Shown here: one piece after another, positions 52,313 to 61,575 of the stretch
How the letters are laid out: every line of letters begins with the position of its first letter
Numbering within the stretch: position 1 is the stretch's first letter
Source: Gemmobacter denitrificans
GTDB lineage: Bacteria > Pseudomonadota > Alphaproteobacteria > Rhodobacterales > Rhodobacteraceae
Length of the DNA: 64,000 nt
Direction: 5' to 3'
Assembly: GCF_036964905.1 (NCBI RefSeq)
Contig: NZ_JBALHR010000006.1
Coordinates: 1 to 64,000 of the forward strand
Position numbers and translations under genes: made by a program
Notes under the pieces: generated by a model
Databases searched by the model: none
What the model saw: only the letters and a program-made list of their open reading frames with translations
Told to the model about the DNA's origin: nothing

Positions 52313-52322
52313 CTTTTGTTAA
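52309..52322 (+). promoter_or_regulatory. FNR/NNR box upstream of norC
   Basis: The site TTGACTTTTGTTAA is identical to that between nirS and nirI. Its centre is about 72 bp before the norC ATG, and its first bases are the nirX stop codon. Expected to bind Nnr and drive norCBQDEF. Confidence 0.88.
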
Positions 52323-52387
52323 GGCCCGACTCTGCTGCCTTCTTCACAGAAGAGTGACTGCAACCGCTCAGGGAAGGACCGATCGCC

Positions 52388-52843
52388 ATGCGCGAAGTCA
52401 TGACCAAGAGCATGGCCCGGAACATCTTCTATGGCGGGTCACTGTTCTTCTTTCTTATCTTCGTGGGTCTGACGGCCCATTCGCACTTCTACATCGTCAA
52501 CACCTCGACCGACCGCGCCACGCTGACAGAAAGCGTCGCGAAGGGTAAGGCGCTTTGGGAAAAGCACGCCTGCATCAACTGCCACACAATTCTCGGCGAA
52601 GGCGCCTATTTCGCGCCAGAGCTTGCCAATGTGATGACCCGTTGGGGCATTGAGCCGGGCGATCATGAAGGGGCGTTCACCGCGCTAAAGGGTTGGATGG
52701 ACGCGATGCCAACGGGCATTGAGGGCCGCCGCCAGATGCCGAACTTCGCACTGACCGACGAAGAATACCGCGAACTCGCCGACTTCCTGCTGTGGACCAA
52801 CACGATCCGCGCGCAGAACTGGCCGCCGAATGACGCGGGCTGA
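52388..52843 (+). CDS. norC: Nitric oxide reductase subunit C (cytochrome c)
   Basis: A 151-residue protein from ATG 52388, preceded by GGAAGGA. An uncleaved membrane anchor (about residues 17-35) holds a periplasmic cytochrome c domain with CINCH (C62, C65, H66) and Met in RRQMPNF. NorC takes electrons from cytochrome c or pseudoazurin and hands them to NorB. Normal length. norB follows 11 bp later. Confidence 0.96.
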   Translation: MREVMTKSMARNIFYGGSLFFFLIFVGLTAHSHFYIVNTSTDRATLTESVAKGKALWEKHACINCHTILGEGAYFAPELANVMTRWGIEPGDHEGAFTALKGWMDAMPTGIEGRRQMPNFALTDEEYRELADFLLWTNTIRAQNWPPNDAG

Positions 52844-52854
52844 GGAGAACCATC

Positions 52855-54219
52855 ATGAAATACCAAACGCAAAAGATCGCGCTGGCCTATTTCGCCGTTG
52901 CCATGGCGCTGTTTGCCGTGCAGGTCACAATGGGCCTCGTGCTGGGCTATATTTACATTTCGCCCAACTTCCTGGCCGAAATAATGCCCTTCAACGTGGG
53001 CCGCATGCTGCATACCAACAGCCTCGTCGTTTGGCTGCTGCTTGGCTTCTTCGGAGCCGCCTATTATCTGATTCCCGAGGAATCGGAACGCGACATCCAC
53101 TCGCCGATGCTGGCCTATCTGCAACTGGCCATTTTCGTATTGGGGACCGCGGGTGTGGTCGTAACCTACCTCTTCAACCTCTTTGACGGCAACTTTGTGC
53201 TAGGCAACGAGGGGCGCGAGTTCATTGAACAGCCCCGCTGGGTCAAGGTGGGCATCGTCGTCGGCGCGCTGATCTTCCTCTACAACATCTCGATGACGGT
53301 GCTGGCGGGCAAGAAGACCGCGATCACCAACATCCTGCTTCTGGGTCTGTGGATCCTGTCACTGCTGTTCCTCTTTGCCTTCGTCAACCCCGACAACCTT
53401 GCGCTGGACAAGATGTACTGGTGGTACATCGTGCACCTGTGGGTGGAAGGTACATGGGAACTGGTGATGGCCTCGATCCTCGCCTTCCTGATGCTGAAGC
53501 TGACGGGCGTTGACCGCGAGGTGGTTGAGAAATGGCTCTACGTCATCGCCGCGCTCGCCCTCTTCTCGGGTATCCTGGGCACCGGCCACCACTACCTGTG
53601 GATCGGCACACCGGGCTACTGGCAGTGGATCGGCTCCATCTTCTCGACGATGGAGGTCGTTCCCTTCTTCGCCATGATGTCCTTTGCCTTCGTCATGGTC
53701 TGGAAGGGCCGCCGCGACCACCCCAACAAGGCCGCGCTGCTCTGGAGCCTTGGCTGCGGGACGCTCGCCTTCTTTGGCGCGGGGGTCTGGGGCTTCCTGC
53801 ACACGCTGCACGGGGTGAACTACTACACCCACGGCACGCAGATCACCGCCGCCCATGGCCACCTTGCCTTCTACGGCGCCTATGTCTGCCTCAACCTTGC
53901 GATCATCAGCTATGCGATGCCGGTGCTGCGCGGACGTGATCCGTTCAATCAGGTCCTGAACATGGCCTCGTTCTGGCTGATGTCGGGCGGTGTGGTCTTC
54001 ATGACCTTCACGCTGACCTTCGCGGGCACCGTGCAGACCCACCTGCAGCGCGTGAACGGCGAGGCCTATATGGACGTGCAGGACCAGCTCTGGATCTTCT
54101 ACGCGATGCGCTTCGGCTCGGGCGTGGCAGTGGTCTTGGGCGCGATCCTCTTCATCTACGCCGTGACGATGCCCCGCAAGGAAGTCATCGAGCGCGGTCT
54201 TGAAACCCCTGCGGAGTGA
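52855..54219 (+). CDS. norB: Nitric oxide reductase subunit B
   Basis: A 454-residue 12-helix membrane protein of the heme-copper family, cNOR type. His ligands are visible in VGRMLHTNSL (heme b), in YIVHLWVEGTWELV (FeB, with conserved Glu), in GTGHHYLWIG, and in HGHLAFYGAY (heme b/b3). It reduces NO to N2O without proton pumping. Normal length and clear cNOR identity since norC precedes it. Confidence 0.97.
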   Translation: MKYQTQKIALAYFAVAMALFAVQVTMGLVLGYIYISPNFLAEIMPFNVGRMLHTNSLVVWLLLGFFGAAYYLIPEESERDIHSPMLAYLQLAIFVLGTAGVVVTYLFNLFDGNFVLGNEGREFIEQPRWVKVGIVVGALIFLYNISMTVLAGKKTAITNILLLGLWILSLLFLFAFVNPDNLALDKMYWWYIVHLWVEGTWELVMASILAFLMLKLTGVDREVVEKWLYVIAALALFSGILGTGHHYLWIGTPGYWQWIGSIFSTMEVVPFFAMMSFAFVMVWKGRRDHPNKAALLWSLGCGTLAFFGAGVWGFLHTLHGVNYYTHGTQITAAHGHLAFYGAYVCLNLAIISYAMPVLRGRDPFNQVLNMASFWLMSGGVVFMTFTLTFAGTVQTHLQRVNGEAYMDVQDQLWIFYAMRFGSGVAVVLGAILFIYAVTMPRKEVIERGLETPAE

Positions 54220-55031
54220 TGCAGATGGATGGAACCTTCAACCCGAAGGGGGCGGCTGACGCCCCCTTCTACCTGGCCCAGGGCGACGAATGCGATGTCT
54301 TCGCCGCCGCGGCCGCCTGCCGCCTGCCCGTGCTGCTGAAAGGCCCCACGGGCTGTGGCAAGACCCGATTTGTCGCCCATATGGCGGCACGGCTTGGCCG
54401 GCCGCTCTATACCGTGGCCTGCCATGATGACCTTTCCGCCGCCGACCTGATCGGCCGCTACCTGCTGAAGGGCGGCGAGACCGTCTGGATCGATGGCCCC
54501 CTGACCCGCGCGGTGCGCGAAGGCGCGATCTGCTACCTTGACGAGGTGGTCGAGGCCCGCAAGGACGTGACCGTGGTGCTGCATCCGCTGACCGATGACC
54601 GCCGCATCCTGCCGGTGGACCGCACCGGGGAAGAGCTCGAGGCCCACCCCGATTTCCTGTTGGTGGCTTCCTACAACCCCGGCTACCAGAACATCCTGAA
54701 AACGCTGAAGCCCTCGACCCGGCAGCGATTTGTCTCGCTGGAGTTCAGCTTCCCGCGACCGGAACATGAAATCCCCGTGGTTGCCCGCGAATCCGGCCTT
54801 GCCGAAGATCGCGTCCAGCCGCTGGTACGCCTTGCCGGCAAGCTGCGCGCCATGAAGGGCCAGGATCTTGAGGAAGGCGTCTCTACCCGTCTTGTCGTCT
54901 ATGCCGCAACCCTGATCGCCGGGGGCATGCCGGTCGAACGCGCCATTCGCGCCGCGATGATCGAGCCCCTGACGGATGATGCGGATGTGAAGGCCGGGCT
55001 CCGCGATCTTGTGACAGCCGTTTTCGGGTGA
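54219..55031 (+). CDS. norQ: NorQ, MoxR-type AAA+ ATPase for NOR assembly
   Basis: A 270-residue protein from ATG 54219, overlapping the norB stop (TGATG). AAA+ motifs: LLKGPTGCGKTRFV (Walker A), ICYLDEVVEARKDV (Walker B) and the sensor region LVASYNPGYQ. With NorD it inserts non-heme iron (FeB) into NorB. Start at GTG 54216 is an alternative. Confidence 0.95.
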   Translation: MQMDGTFNPKGAADAPFYLAQGDECDVFAAAAACRLPVLLKGPTGCGKTRFVAHMAARLGRPLYTVACHDDLSAADLIGRYLLKGGETVWIDGPLTRAVREGAICYLDEVVEARKDVTVVLHPLTDDRRILPVDRTGEELEAHPDFLLVASYNPGYQNILKTLKPSTRQRFVSLEFSFPRPEHEIPVVARESGLAEDRVQPLVRLAGKLRAMKGQDLEEGVSTRLVVYAATLIAGGMPVERAIRAAMIEPLTDDADVKAGLRDLVTAVFG

Positions 55032-55039
55032 GGCCGGCC

Positions 55040-56998
55040 ATGTCACGGATCGAATTCGAGCCATGGGAACCCGAAGAAACCGTCGGGAAACTGTGGCACG
55101 CCTTTGCCAGCCGTCTGGACGCTGATCCCGTCCACGATGGAGCCCGTGTCCACCTCTCGAAGGTGGGCGGACGGCTGGCAGTCCTTTTCCGCGGTCTTGG
55201 CGGGGATCCGGCGGTCGAGATCAAGGCCGCCGCCGACGAGACCAGCCACCACCGGCTGTCGCTGCTGCGCCGGCTGGGCACCTGGGCTGAAGACACCCCG
55301 CGCGCCAGCTTTGATGGTGCCGCGCTGCGCCTGCCCGAAAGTCTTGCCGTCTTCCCCGCGCCCGAGGCGAATACCGCGCTCTATATCTGGCTTGCGGCGA
55401 TCGCCGCCCATGCCGGCCCCATCCCCGACGAGACCGACCCGCTGCGCGCCGATCTGGCGGCGCTGGCCGCCGGTCAGGCCATGGTGCGCGACACGCTGCA
55501 GGACGCGCCCGGATTTCGCGCACTCTACGCCGATCTCTGCGCGGCGATGCTGGCCATCCGCCGCACACCGCGCCTGCCCCAGGCCGAGGCGACGCTCGAA
55601 GCGGTCATCCGCAACCTGCTGGGCGATCCCGTCCCGCTGTCCCGCCGCGCAGGTCTTCTGCGCGAGGCCATCGCCTCGGGCGACTTCCGCGCCATCCCGC
55701 GCGCGCCGCGCGGCTACCGACCGTTCCGTGGCGTTGCACTCTGGCCCGACCTGCGGGCACAGGGCCGCTCAGTTGCCAGCACGGTGGAAACACGTGAAAC
55801 CGAAGGCACCCCCGAAGAGGGCGAAGGCAACAAGACCCGCCGCGCCCGTCGCCGCAAGTCCGATCAGGCCGAGCGCGACGACAGCTTCATCCTGCACAAG
55901 TTTGAGGCCATCCTGTCTTGGGCCGATTTCGCCAACCTGAACCGCCGCATCGAGGATGACGATTCCGAAGATGCCAAGAAGGCGACCGACGACATGGACG
56001 AGATTGGCCTCGGCCAGATCTCGAAGGCCCCCGCCACCCGCTTGAAATTGCACCTCGACCTTGCACCCGAAGACGTGGACCGCGAGGCGCTTTCAGGCAT
56101 AGCTACCTATCCTGAATGGGATGTGCGCACTGCAAGCTACCTTCCTGCCCATGCTAGGGTTTTGCACAGCCGGATTGAAGCAGGCACCGCCACGTCCCCG
56201 TTTCGGGACGACCCGCGCGCCAAAGCACGCATCCGCGCCGTCCGCCGCCAGTTCGAGGCCTTGCGTCCCAGCCTCGTCTCGACTCCTGGCCACCCGGACG
56301 GCGACGAACTGGATACGGAGCGAGCAGTCCGCGCCCGGGTCGATCTTTATGCCTGCGGTGAAGGCACCGACCGGGTCTGGCGCCAGACCCACCCGGAGCG
56401 CCGTGACCTCGCCGTCTCCATCCTGCTCGACGTCTCGCGCTCGACCGAAAGTGCAATCCCCGGACATGGCCACGGCGGGCGCAGCGTCATCGACGTGGAA
56501 CGCGAGGCGCTGGCCGCGCTGGCCTGGGGGCTTGATGCCACCGGCGACGATTTCGCGATCCATGCTTTTTCCTCGCTCAAGCGCCAGCGTGTCTTTGTGC
56601 AAGAGGCCAAGGGCTTTGGCGAGCCAATGGGGCCCGAGGTCGAGGCCCGCATCACGGCCCTTCGCCCCGGTCACTACACACGTCTGGGCGCCGCGATCCG
56701 CCACGTCTCGCGCGGGCTGGCTGAGCAGGCGCGCAGGCGTCGCCTGCTTCTGGTCATCACCGATGGCAAGCCAAACGACCTCGATCACTACGAGGGGCGC
56801 CACGGCATCGAGGACAGCATGATGGCCGTGCGCGAGGCTCGGCGCGCCGGGCACGCGGTCTTCGGCATCACCGTTGACCGTGACGGCAAAAGCTGGTTTC
56901 CGCGCATCTTCGGGCAAGGCGGCTTTGCGCTGATCCCTGACCCCGAAAAGTTGACGCAGGCGCTTCCTGCCATTTACAGGCAACTGGTGGTCGGATGA
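55040..56998 (+). CDS. norD: NorD, VWA-domain partner of NorQ
   Basis: A 652-residue protein from ATG 55040 (a GTG at 55028 is also in frame). The C-terminal von Willebrand A domain shows the MIDAS motif (LLDVSRSTES), RHVSRGLAEQARRRRLLLVI and TDGKPNDLDHY. The middle part is charged and disordered (TPEEGEGNKTRRARRRKSDQ). It works with NorQ to activate NO reductase. Overlaps norE by four bases. Confidence 0.94.
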   Translation: MSRIEFEPWEPEETVGKLWHAFASRLDADPVHDGARVHLSKVGGRLAVLFRGLGGDPAVEIKAAADETSHHRLSLLRRLGTWAEDTPRASFDGAALRLPESLAVFPAPEANTALYIWLAAIAAHAGPIPDETDPLRADLAALAAGQAMVRDTLQDAPGFRALYADLCAAMLAIRRTPRLPQAEATLEAVIRNLLGDPVPLSRRAGLLREAIASGDFRAIPRAPRGYRPFRGVALWPDLRAQGRSVASTVETRETEGTPEEGEGNKTRRARRRKSDQAERDDSFILHKFEAILSWADFANLNRRIEDDDSEDAKKATDDMDEIGLGQISKAPATRLKLHLDLAPEDVDREALSGIATYPEWDVRTASYLPAHARVLHSRIEAGTATSPFRDDPRAKARIRAVRRQFEALRPSLVSTPGHPDGDELDTERAVRARVDLYACGEGTDRVWRQTHPERRDLAVSILLDVSRSTESAIPGHGHGGRSVIDVEREALAALAWGLDATGDDFAIHAFSSLKRQRVFVQEAKGFGEPMGPEVEARITALRPGHYTRLGAAIRHVSRGLAEQARRRRLLLVITDGKPNDLDHYEGRHGIEDSMMAVREARRAGHAVFGITVDRDGKSWFPRIFGQGGFALIPDPEKLTQALPAIYRQLVVG

Positions 56999-57630
56999 CC
57001 GCGAATCATCCTCTCTCCTTTTCCCAAATATCCTCGGGGGGTCCGGGGGGCGACGCGCCCCCGGCCTCGCCATCCGCACAGGCACCCGACCGCCCCGGCC
57101 CCTTCGACAAACTGCCGGGCGAGTTCATGATGTGGGTCCTGATCGTGTCCGAGCTTCTGGTCTTCGGGGCCGGGCTGATCGCCTTTCTGGCGGTGCGCAG
57201 CACCGATCCGGCAGGCTTTTCCGAAGCGCAGTCGCATCTGCATCGCACCGGCGCCGGCATCAACACCATCGTTCTCGTCACGTCCGGCTGGCTTGCCGCG
57301 CTTGCGGTGCAAGCGGCCGAGGCCGGGCGGATCGCCCGCATGCGCACCCTCCTCGCGCCGGCAGCAGCGCTCGGCATCGTCTTTCTGGTGCTGAAGGCAT
57401 CGGAATACGCAGACCTCGCCGCCGCGGGCATCAGCTTTGAAACCCACGCCTTCTTCACTTTCCACATGCTGCTGACCGGGTTTCATGCAGCCCATGTGCT
57501 GGCGGGCGTCGGCTTGCTGGCACTGGTCGGCGTCCTCGCCCGGCCACGCGCAGTCGAGACCGGCGCCGCCTTCTGGCACATGGTGGATCTCGTCTGGGTC
57601 CTGCTCTTTCCGGTGGTTTATCTGCTATGA
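56995..57630 (+). CDS. norE: NorE, cytochrome oxidase subunit III-like protein
   Basis: A 211-residue membrane protein of the COX3 family with five hydrophobic segments. It shows PGEFMMWVLIVSELLVFGAG, then HRTGAGINTIVLVTSGWLAA and HAFFTFHMLLTGFHAAHVLA. The first about 35 residues are a proline-rich soluble lead. NorE supports NO reductase activity. Overlaps norD and norF by four bases each. Confidence 0.93.
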   Translation: MTANHPLSFSQISSGGPGGDAPPASPSAQAPDRPGPFDKLPGEFMMWVLIVSELLVFGAGLIAFLAVRSTDPAGFSEAQSHLHRTGAGINTIVLVTSGWLAALAVQAAEAGRIARMRTLLAPAAALGIVFLVLKASEYADLAAAGISFETHAFFTFHMLLTGFHAAHVLAGVGLLALVGVLARPRAVETGAAFWHMVDLVWVLLFPVVYLL

Positions 57631-57875
57631 CGGCGACGCGCGCCTGGATGATCCTCGTCGGGCTCTCGGCCCTGTCCACATTGGCTGCAGCCAGCGGCAT
57701 CGCGGGTCCCTGGCTTGCCGTCGCCGTGCTGCCCGTTGCGGGCCTCAAGGGCCGGGTGATCCTGAACCACTACCTGCACCTCGCCCAAGCGCCCGAGATC
57801 GCGCGCGGCTTCTCGCTGGTGCTCGGGCTGTTCATCGCCCTGCTGATCGGCCTTGCGATCCTGCCCTCAGCGTGA
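57627..57875 (+). CDS. norF: NorF, small membrane protein
   Basis: An 82-residue protein with three hydrophobic stretches and a COX4-like core (VAVLPVAGLKGRVILNHYLH). NorF acts with NorE to give full NO reductase activity. It overlaps norE by four bases, and its 3' end overlaps the convergent nnr gene by 9 bp. Confidence 0.88.
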   Translation: MTATRAWMILVGLSALSTLAAASGIAGPWLAVAVLPVAGLKGRVILNHYLHLAQAPEIARGFSLVLGLFIALLIGLAILPSA

Positions 57876-58565
57876 CCAGGCCAGCGCCGGGTCTTCCTCG
57901 ACATAGTCGCGCAACTGCGACACATCGCCGATCTGCGCCACGTTCTGGCGGATGACGACACCATGATCCTTGAGCCGCGCGAAAGCCCGGCTCAGGCTTT
58001 CAGGCTTCATACCCAGACGACCGGCGATGAGCACCTTGTCGTAGGGCAGCGTCACCTCACAGGCGCCGCTCTCGCACGGGGCTAGTTCTAGCAGGAACTC
58101 GGCCACCCTCTGCGCGCCCGTCTGCGCTTTTAGCTGCTCGATCTGCGCGACAAGGCTGTGCAGATGCACAAACGTCGAGGCAAGGACCGCAATGGCAACC
58201 TCGGGGTTGTCGCGGATCTGGCGCAAGAAGCTGTCTGCCTCGATGCGGATAAGGGTGCAATCCGTCACGGCTTCTGCGGAGACCGGGTAAGTGTCGTGCC
58301 GGAATGCCACTGCCTCACCAAAGGACGAGCCCTTGGTGAAGACGCCCACAACAGCCTCTGCCCCATTTGGCGCAATGCGGTAGAGCTTTACCCAACCATC
58401 GGCCACAAGATAAATCGCGCTCGCACGCTCACCCTGCAGGAAGATTGTTGCGCCTCGCGAGAAATTGCGGACGCGCGCCTCATCGAGCATGGTGCCCACC
58501 ACGTGCTCGGGCGCCGAAGACAGCAAAAGCGAGCGTCTGATAAGGGCGGCATACTCTGCTTTCAT
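57867..58565 (-). CDS. nnr: Nnr, Crp/Fnr-type NO-responsive regulator
   Basis: A 232-residue regulator from ATG 58565 (an ATG at 58577 is equally possible). The N-terminal sensor domain (RGATIFLQGERASAIYLVAD, GWVKLYRIAPNGAEAVVGVF) and C-terminal HTH (PYDKVLIAGRLGMKPESLSR, AFARLKDHGV) closely follow Paracoccus Nnr. No FNR-type Cys cluster, so it responds to NO rather than oxygen. It should act on the boxes before norC, nirS/nirI and nos. Convergent with norF, overlapping by 9 bp. Confidence 0.92.
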   Translation of the reverse strand: MKAEYAALIRRSLLLSSAPEHVVGTMLDEARVRNFSRGATIFLQGERASAIYLVADGWVKLYRIAPNGAEAVVGVFTKGSSFGEAVAFRHDTYPVSAEAVTDCTLIRIEADSFLRQIRDNPEVAIAVLASTFVHLHSLVAQIEQLKAQTGAQRVAEFLLELAPCESGACEVTLPYDKVLIAGRLGMKPESLSRAFARLKDHGVVIRQNVAQIGDVSQLRDYVEEDPALAWSR

Positions 58566-58691
58566 GGCGGTTCTCATAGCAAAATCTGGGGCTTGCGGCA
58601 TCGACTACTGCCGGACCATATCCTGCATCGCCGTCAATTGCCATCCGCCCTTGGGCGATTGCGACAAGTTGACTACGGCTAGAGGGCGGCT

Positions 58692-59450
58692 GCACTGCGC
58701 CCATCATGGTCCCGATCAGCCACTCGACATGCTCACCAAAGTGAGTGATTCCCGGCGGTCGATAGACCAGGTTGATTCCCAATTCCGCGCAGGCCGATTG
58801 GAAGGCACGGGATCGAAAGTCGCGGCCATTGTCGACGTGAACGCTCTCCGATTTGCCCTGCGCGGGCCACGGGACATTGGACTTGAGGTCGTCCAGAAAC
58901 TCTGCTTTGGGGCGACGGCCCGCGCGAGGCACAAGGCCACCGAAAGGCGGGACCGCGCTTCAAAGCTGACGTGATATCGCGTCACCGGCGCAAACCTTTG
59001 GCGCGCAGCCTTTGCGCCCTCAAGAGCTTTCATGATTTCGCGGGTATCCATCGAATTAAGCCGTCGCTGAACAATGCGGCGCGTCGGGGGCTAAAGCCCC
59101 CGCTCAAGGCAGGCACTGCGGATTTCTGTCACAACTAGCGCCAGACTGGGGAGCCCTCGCCGAAGGTAGCATCGAGTCAAATCTTCTTCGATAATGCCTT
59201 CGACATCACCAAGCACCATGACCGCCACAGTCGGTCGGCCGCGTTTGCTGGGAACAAGAACGCTTATCTGGCCACCTTCTTCCGCAAGCCGTCGGATCCA
59301 GCGCCAGAAAGTGGTCTTGCTTACACCAAGCTCCCAGACTGCTTCACGGATGCCGCTCGCCGAACTCCCAGTGCGGCTGAGATACGCCTGTACAAGCGGT
59401 CGAAGGGCCGATGACCGACGCAGCACCAGAGTCGCCACCTTCTTCGTCAC
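58692..59450 (-). pseudogene. Broken TniA/Mu-type transposase
   Basis: The N-terminal part (59091-59450) has the transposase HTH (ASGIREAVWELGVSKTTFWR, WIRRLAEEGG) and ends in a stop. The same frame continues MDTREIMKALEGAKAARQRF, then an abrupt join to FEARSRLSVALCLA. A frameshift follows into KAEFLDDLKSNVPWP, HVDNGRDFRSRAFQSACAEL and GINLVYRPPGI, an rve catalytic domain. About half of the catalytic domain is missing. Separates nnr from the ubi genes. Confidence 0.78.
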
Positions 59451-59679
59451 TACCCACTAACGCTGCCGAGCGTCCAATCCCGCGCACCTTGTGTCAGCTT
59501 TAATGGCAAGATACCATCTGTAAATGCACAACTGCACCACTGATTTTGTTGACTTTCGTGTACGGCATTTGTGGGCTACGTGACAACGGCTATGCCCACT
59601 ACCCGGAATCGCGAAGCCTGCTAGAAGTCGATAGCGATGTGTTCTCGACCGCCTATGAAGCGCTGCGCAATACAGCGAA

Positions 59680-60588
59680 CTAACGGTCGTCCACCATTGC
59701 TCCGGACCAGTTCGCGCCGGCCGGCCCGCGCAGGAAGCCATCGGACAGACGGCCCCCGGGCACGGTGGGGCGCAGAACCGCCTCCAGGCCCGCCGCATCA
59801 AGCCTCCCGCCTAACCGCCCATCCCAGGCATTGCAAACCGCAGAAAAGTCTTGCGACTGCGGCGAAAGGCGCAGGGCGGCGACCCCGGCGTCGCGCAGGA
59901 CTTCGGTCTGATGCGCCATGCAGGCGGTGGATTGGCTGAGCGTCTGCACCCCGTTCACCGCCAGGAAGGGCTGGCCATCCAGCGTCTCGACATCGCGTCC
60001 GTCCGGGTCTTCGCCACAGACGAACTGGCAGCTGTCCTTCATCCGGTCATGCAGCCGTGCGTGATAGCAGCGCCCCGAGATCGCCAGCGGCAGGCGGCCA
60101 TGGCCCCAGACCTCGACCGGAACGCCTGCCTCGCGGCCCAGCCGGGCCAGGATGGCGATCGAGGCGACCGGCAGTTCGGGCGGCAGGCAGATGCGCGTCG
60201 CACCGCGCCGGATCAGCCAGCTGAGCGTGCCTTCGTTGTAGGTGTTGACCAGCGGCCCGACCCAGAACGGGCGGCCCTGAGGCACATGGGCCAGTGCCGA
60301 CAGGTCGTTCACCTCGACCGGCAGGCCCATGTCGGCAAGATCGGCGGTCAGCTTGCGTTCGCGCTTCAGCGTGATCAGGGCCAGCGAGGTAATGGCCACC
60401 TCCTTGCCCGCCGCCAGCAGGCATTCCACGGCACCGGGGATTTCGTCCTGCCAGAACGGCAGGCGCTTGGAGCAGACGAGTTCGCCTAGCACGACACGCG
60501 CGACCGGGGCTTGCGCGACGCCGGCATAAAAGGCGCGGACGGCTTCGGCCTGCCAGAAGAAGAAGTTCGGGCCGACGGTCAGGTCCAT
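59680..60588 (-). CDS. ubiV: UbiV, U32-family protein of O2-independent ubiquinone synthesis
   Basis: A 302-residue protein from ATG 60588 (MDLTVGPNFFFWQAEAVRAF). U32 fold with GELVCSKRLPFW, NTYNEGTLSWLIRRGATRIC, and VWGHGRLPLAISGRCYHARL. Cys residues (in LVCSKR, GRCYHARLH, CQFVCGED) match the [4Fe-4S] ligands known in UbiV. With UbiU it hydroxylates ubiquinone precursors without oxygen. It lies 4 bp after ubiU. Confidence 0.92.
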   Translation of the reverse strand: MDLTVGPNFFFWQAEAVRAFYAGVAQAPVARVVLGELVCSKRLPFWQDEIPGAVECLLAAGKEVAITSLALITLKRERKLTADLADMGLPVEVNDLSALAHVPQGRPFWVGPLVNTYNEGTLSWLIRRGATRICLPPELPVASIAILARLGREAGVPVEVWGHGRLPLAISGRCYHARLHDRMKDSCQFVCGEDPDGRDVETLDGQPFLAVNGVQTLSQSTACMAHQTEVLRDAGVAALRLSPQSQDFSAVCNAWDGRLGGRLDAAGLEAVLRPTVPGGRLSDGFLRGPAGANWSGAMVDDR

Positions 60589-60592
60589 GGCT

Positions 60593-61573
60593 TTACCTCC
60601 AGGTCTTGGCATAGGCACCCGCCGTTGCGGCCTGGCCTTCGGTCAACCGTGCGAGCGTGGATTCGGGCAGGGGGCGGCCTGCCGCCTGCGCCTCGACCGC
60701 GGCGCGGAAGGCGCGGACGACCTGCGCCACATAAGCGCGGCTGCGCTGCCGCCCCTCGATCTTGAGCGCGCGCACCCCCGCGCCGGCCAGGCGCGGGATC
60801 AGATGGGTGGCATCCAGGCTGACCGGATCCTCAAAGATATGGCCGGTCTGCGGGCCAGAGGTGAAACACCCCTTGCACAGCGTGGGATAGGGCGCCGGGG
60901 CGGTTCTGGCGGTGCGGTGGATGGTAAAGCCGCCCAGCCGCGCCGCCAGATCGTTGCCCTCCTCGGCATAGGCGACATGGCTGGCGGGCGAACAGACGCC
61001 GTTCATGTTGGGCGATTTGCCGGTGGCGTAGGACGACAGCGAACAGCGCCCCTCGGCCATGACGCAGAGGCCGCCGAAGACAAAGACTTCGGTCTCGACC
61101 TCGACCTCGCGGTTGATCGCGGCGATTTCCTCGACCGTGAGAACGCGGGGCAGCACCACGCGACGCACGCCAAAGGCGCTGGCATAAAGGTTGATCGCAT
61201 CGGGATTGGCCGCCGCCGCCTGCACCGACAGATGCCGACGCAAGCCGGGGTGATGTTCGGCGGCATGGGCCAGCAGCCCGAGATCGGCCAGGATCACCGC
61301 ATCGACCCCCGCGGCCTCGGCATGGGCGAGCGCGCGGTGCCATATGGGTTCGGCCCCGGCGCGAGGAAAGGTGTTGATGGCGACCAGAACCCTGGCGCCG
61401 CGCGCATGGGCGAAGGCGACCGCCTCGGCCATGTCTTCGGGGGTGAAGTTCAGGCCAGGAAAGTTGCGGGCATTGGTTTCGTCGGCAAAGCCGCAATAGA
61501 CCGAATGCGCCCCGGCCTCGACGGCGGCGCGCAGGGCGGCGGGGGTGCCTGCGGGACAGACGAGTTCCATCAT
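60593..61573 (-). CDS. ubiU: UbiU, U32-family protein of O2-independent ubiquinone synthesis
   Basis: A 326-residue protein from ATG 61573. It starts MELVCPAGTPAALRAAVEAG, the standard U32 start, and has YCGFADETNARNFPGLNFTP. The U32 signature region EVFVFGGLCVMAEGRCSLSS is followed by NGVCSPASH and CKGCFTSGPQTGHI; these Cys residues bind [4Fe-4S]. It pairs with UbiV. Between ubiT (adjacent stop) and ubiV. Confidence 0.93.
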   Translation of the reverse strand: MMELVCPAGTPAALRAAVEAGAHSVYCGFADETNARNFPGLNFTPEDMAEAVAFAHARGARVLVAINTFPRAGAEPIWHRALAHAEAAGVDAVILADLGLLAHAAEHHPGLRRHLSVQAAAANPDAINLYASAFGVRRVVLPRVLTVEEIAAINREVEVETEVFVFGGLCVMAEGRCSLSSYATGKSPNMNGVCSPASHVAYAEEGNDLAARLGGFTIHRTARTAPAPYPTLCKGCFTSGPQTGHIFEDPVSLDATHLIPRLAGAGVRALKIEGRQRSRAYVAQVVRAFRAAVEAQAAGRPLPESTLARLTEGQAATAGAYAKTWR

Positions 61574-61575
61574 CA

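Noticed and set aside
59461..59679. Transposon end repeats for the TniA-like pseudogene
   Set aside because: Some AT-rich direct similarity is present, but no matched inverted ends could be established.
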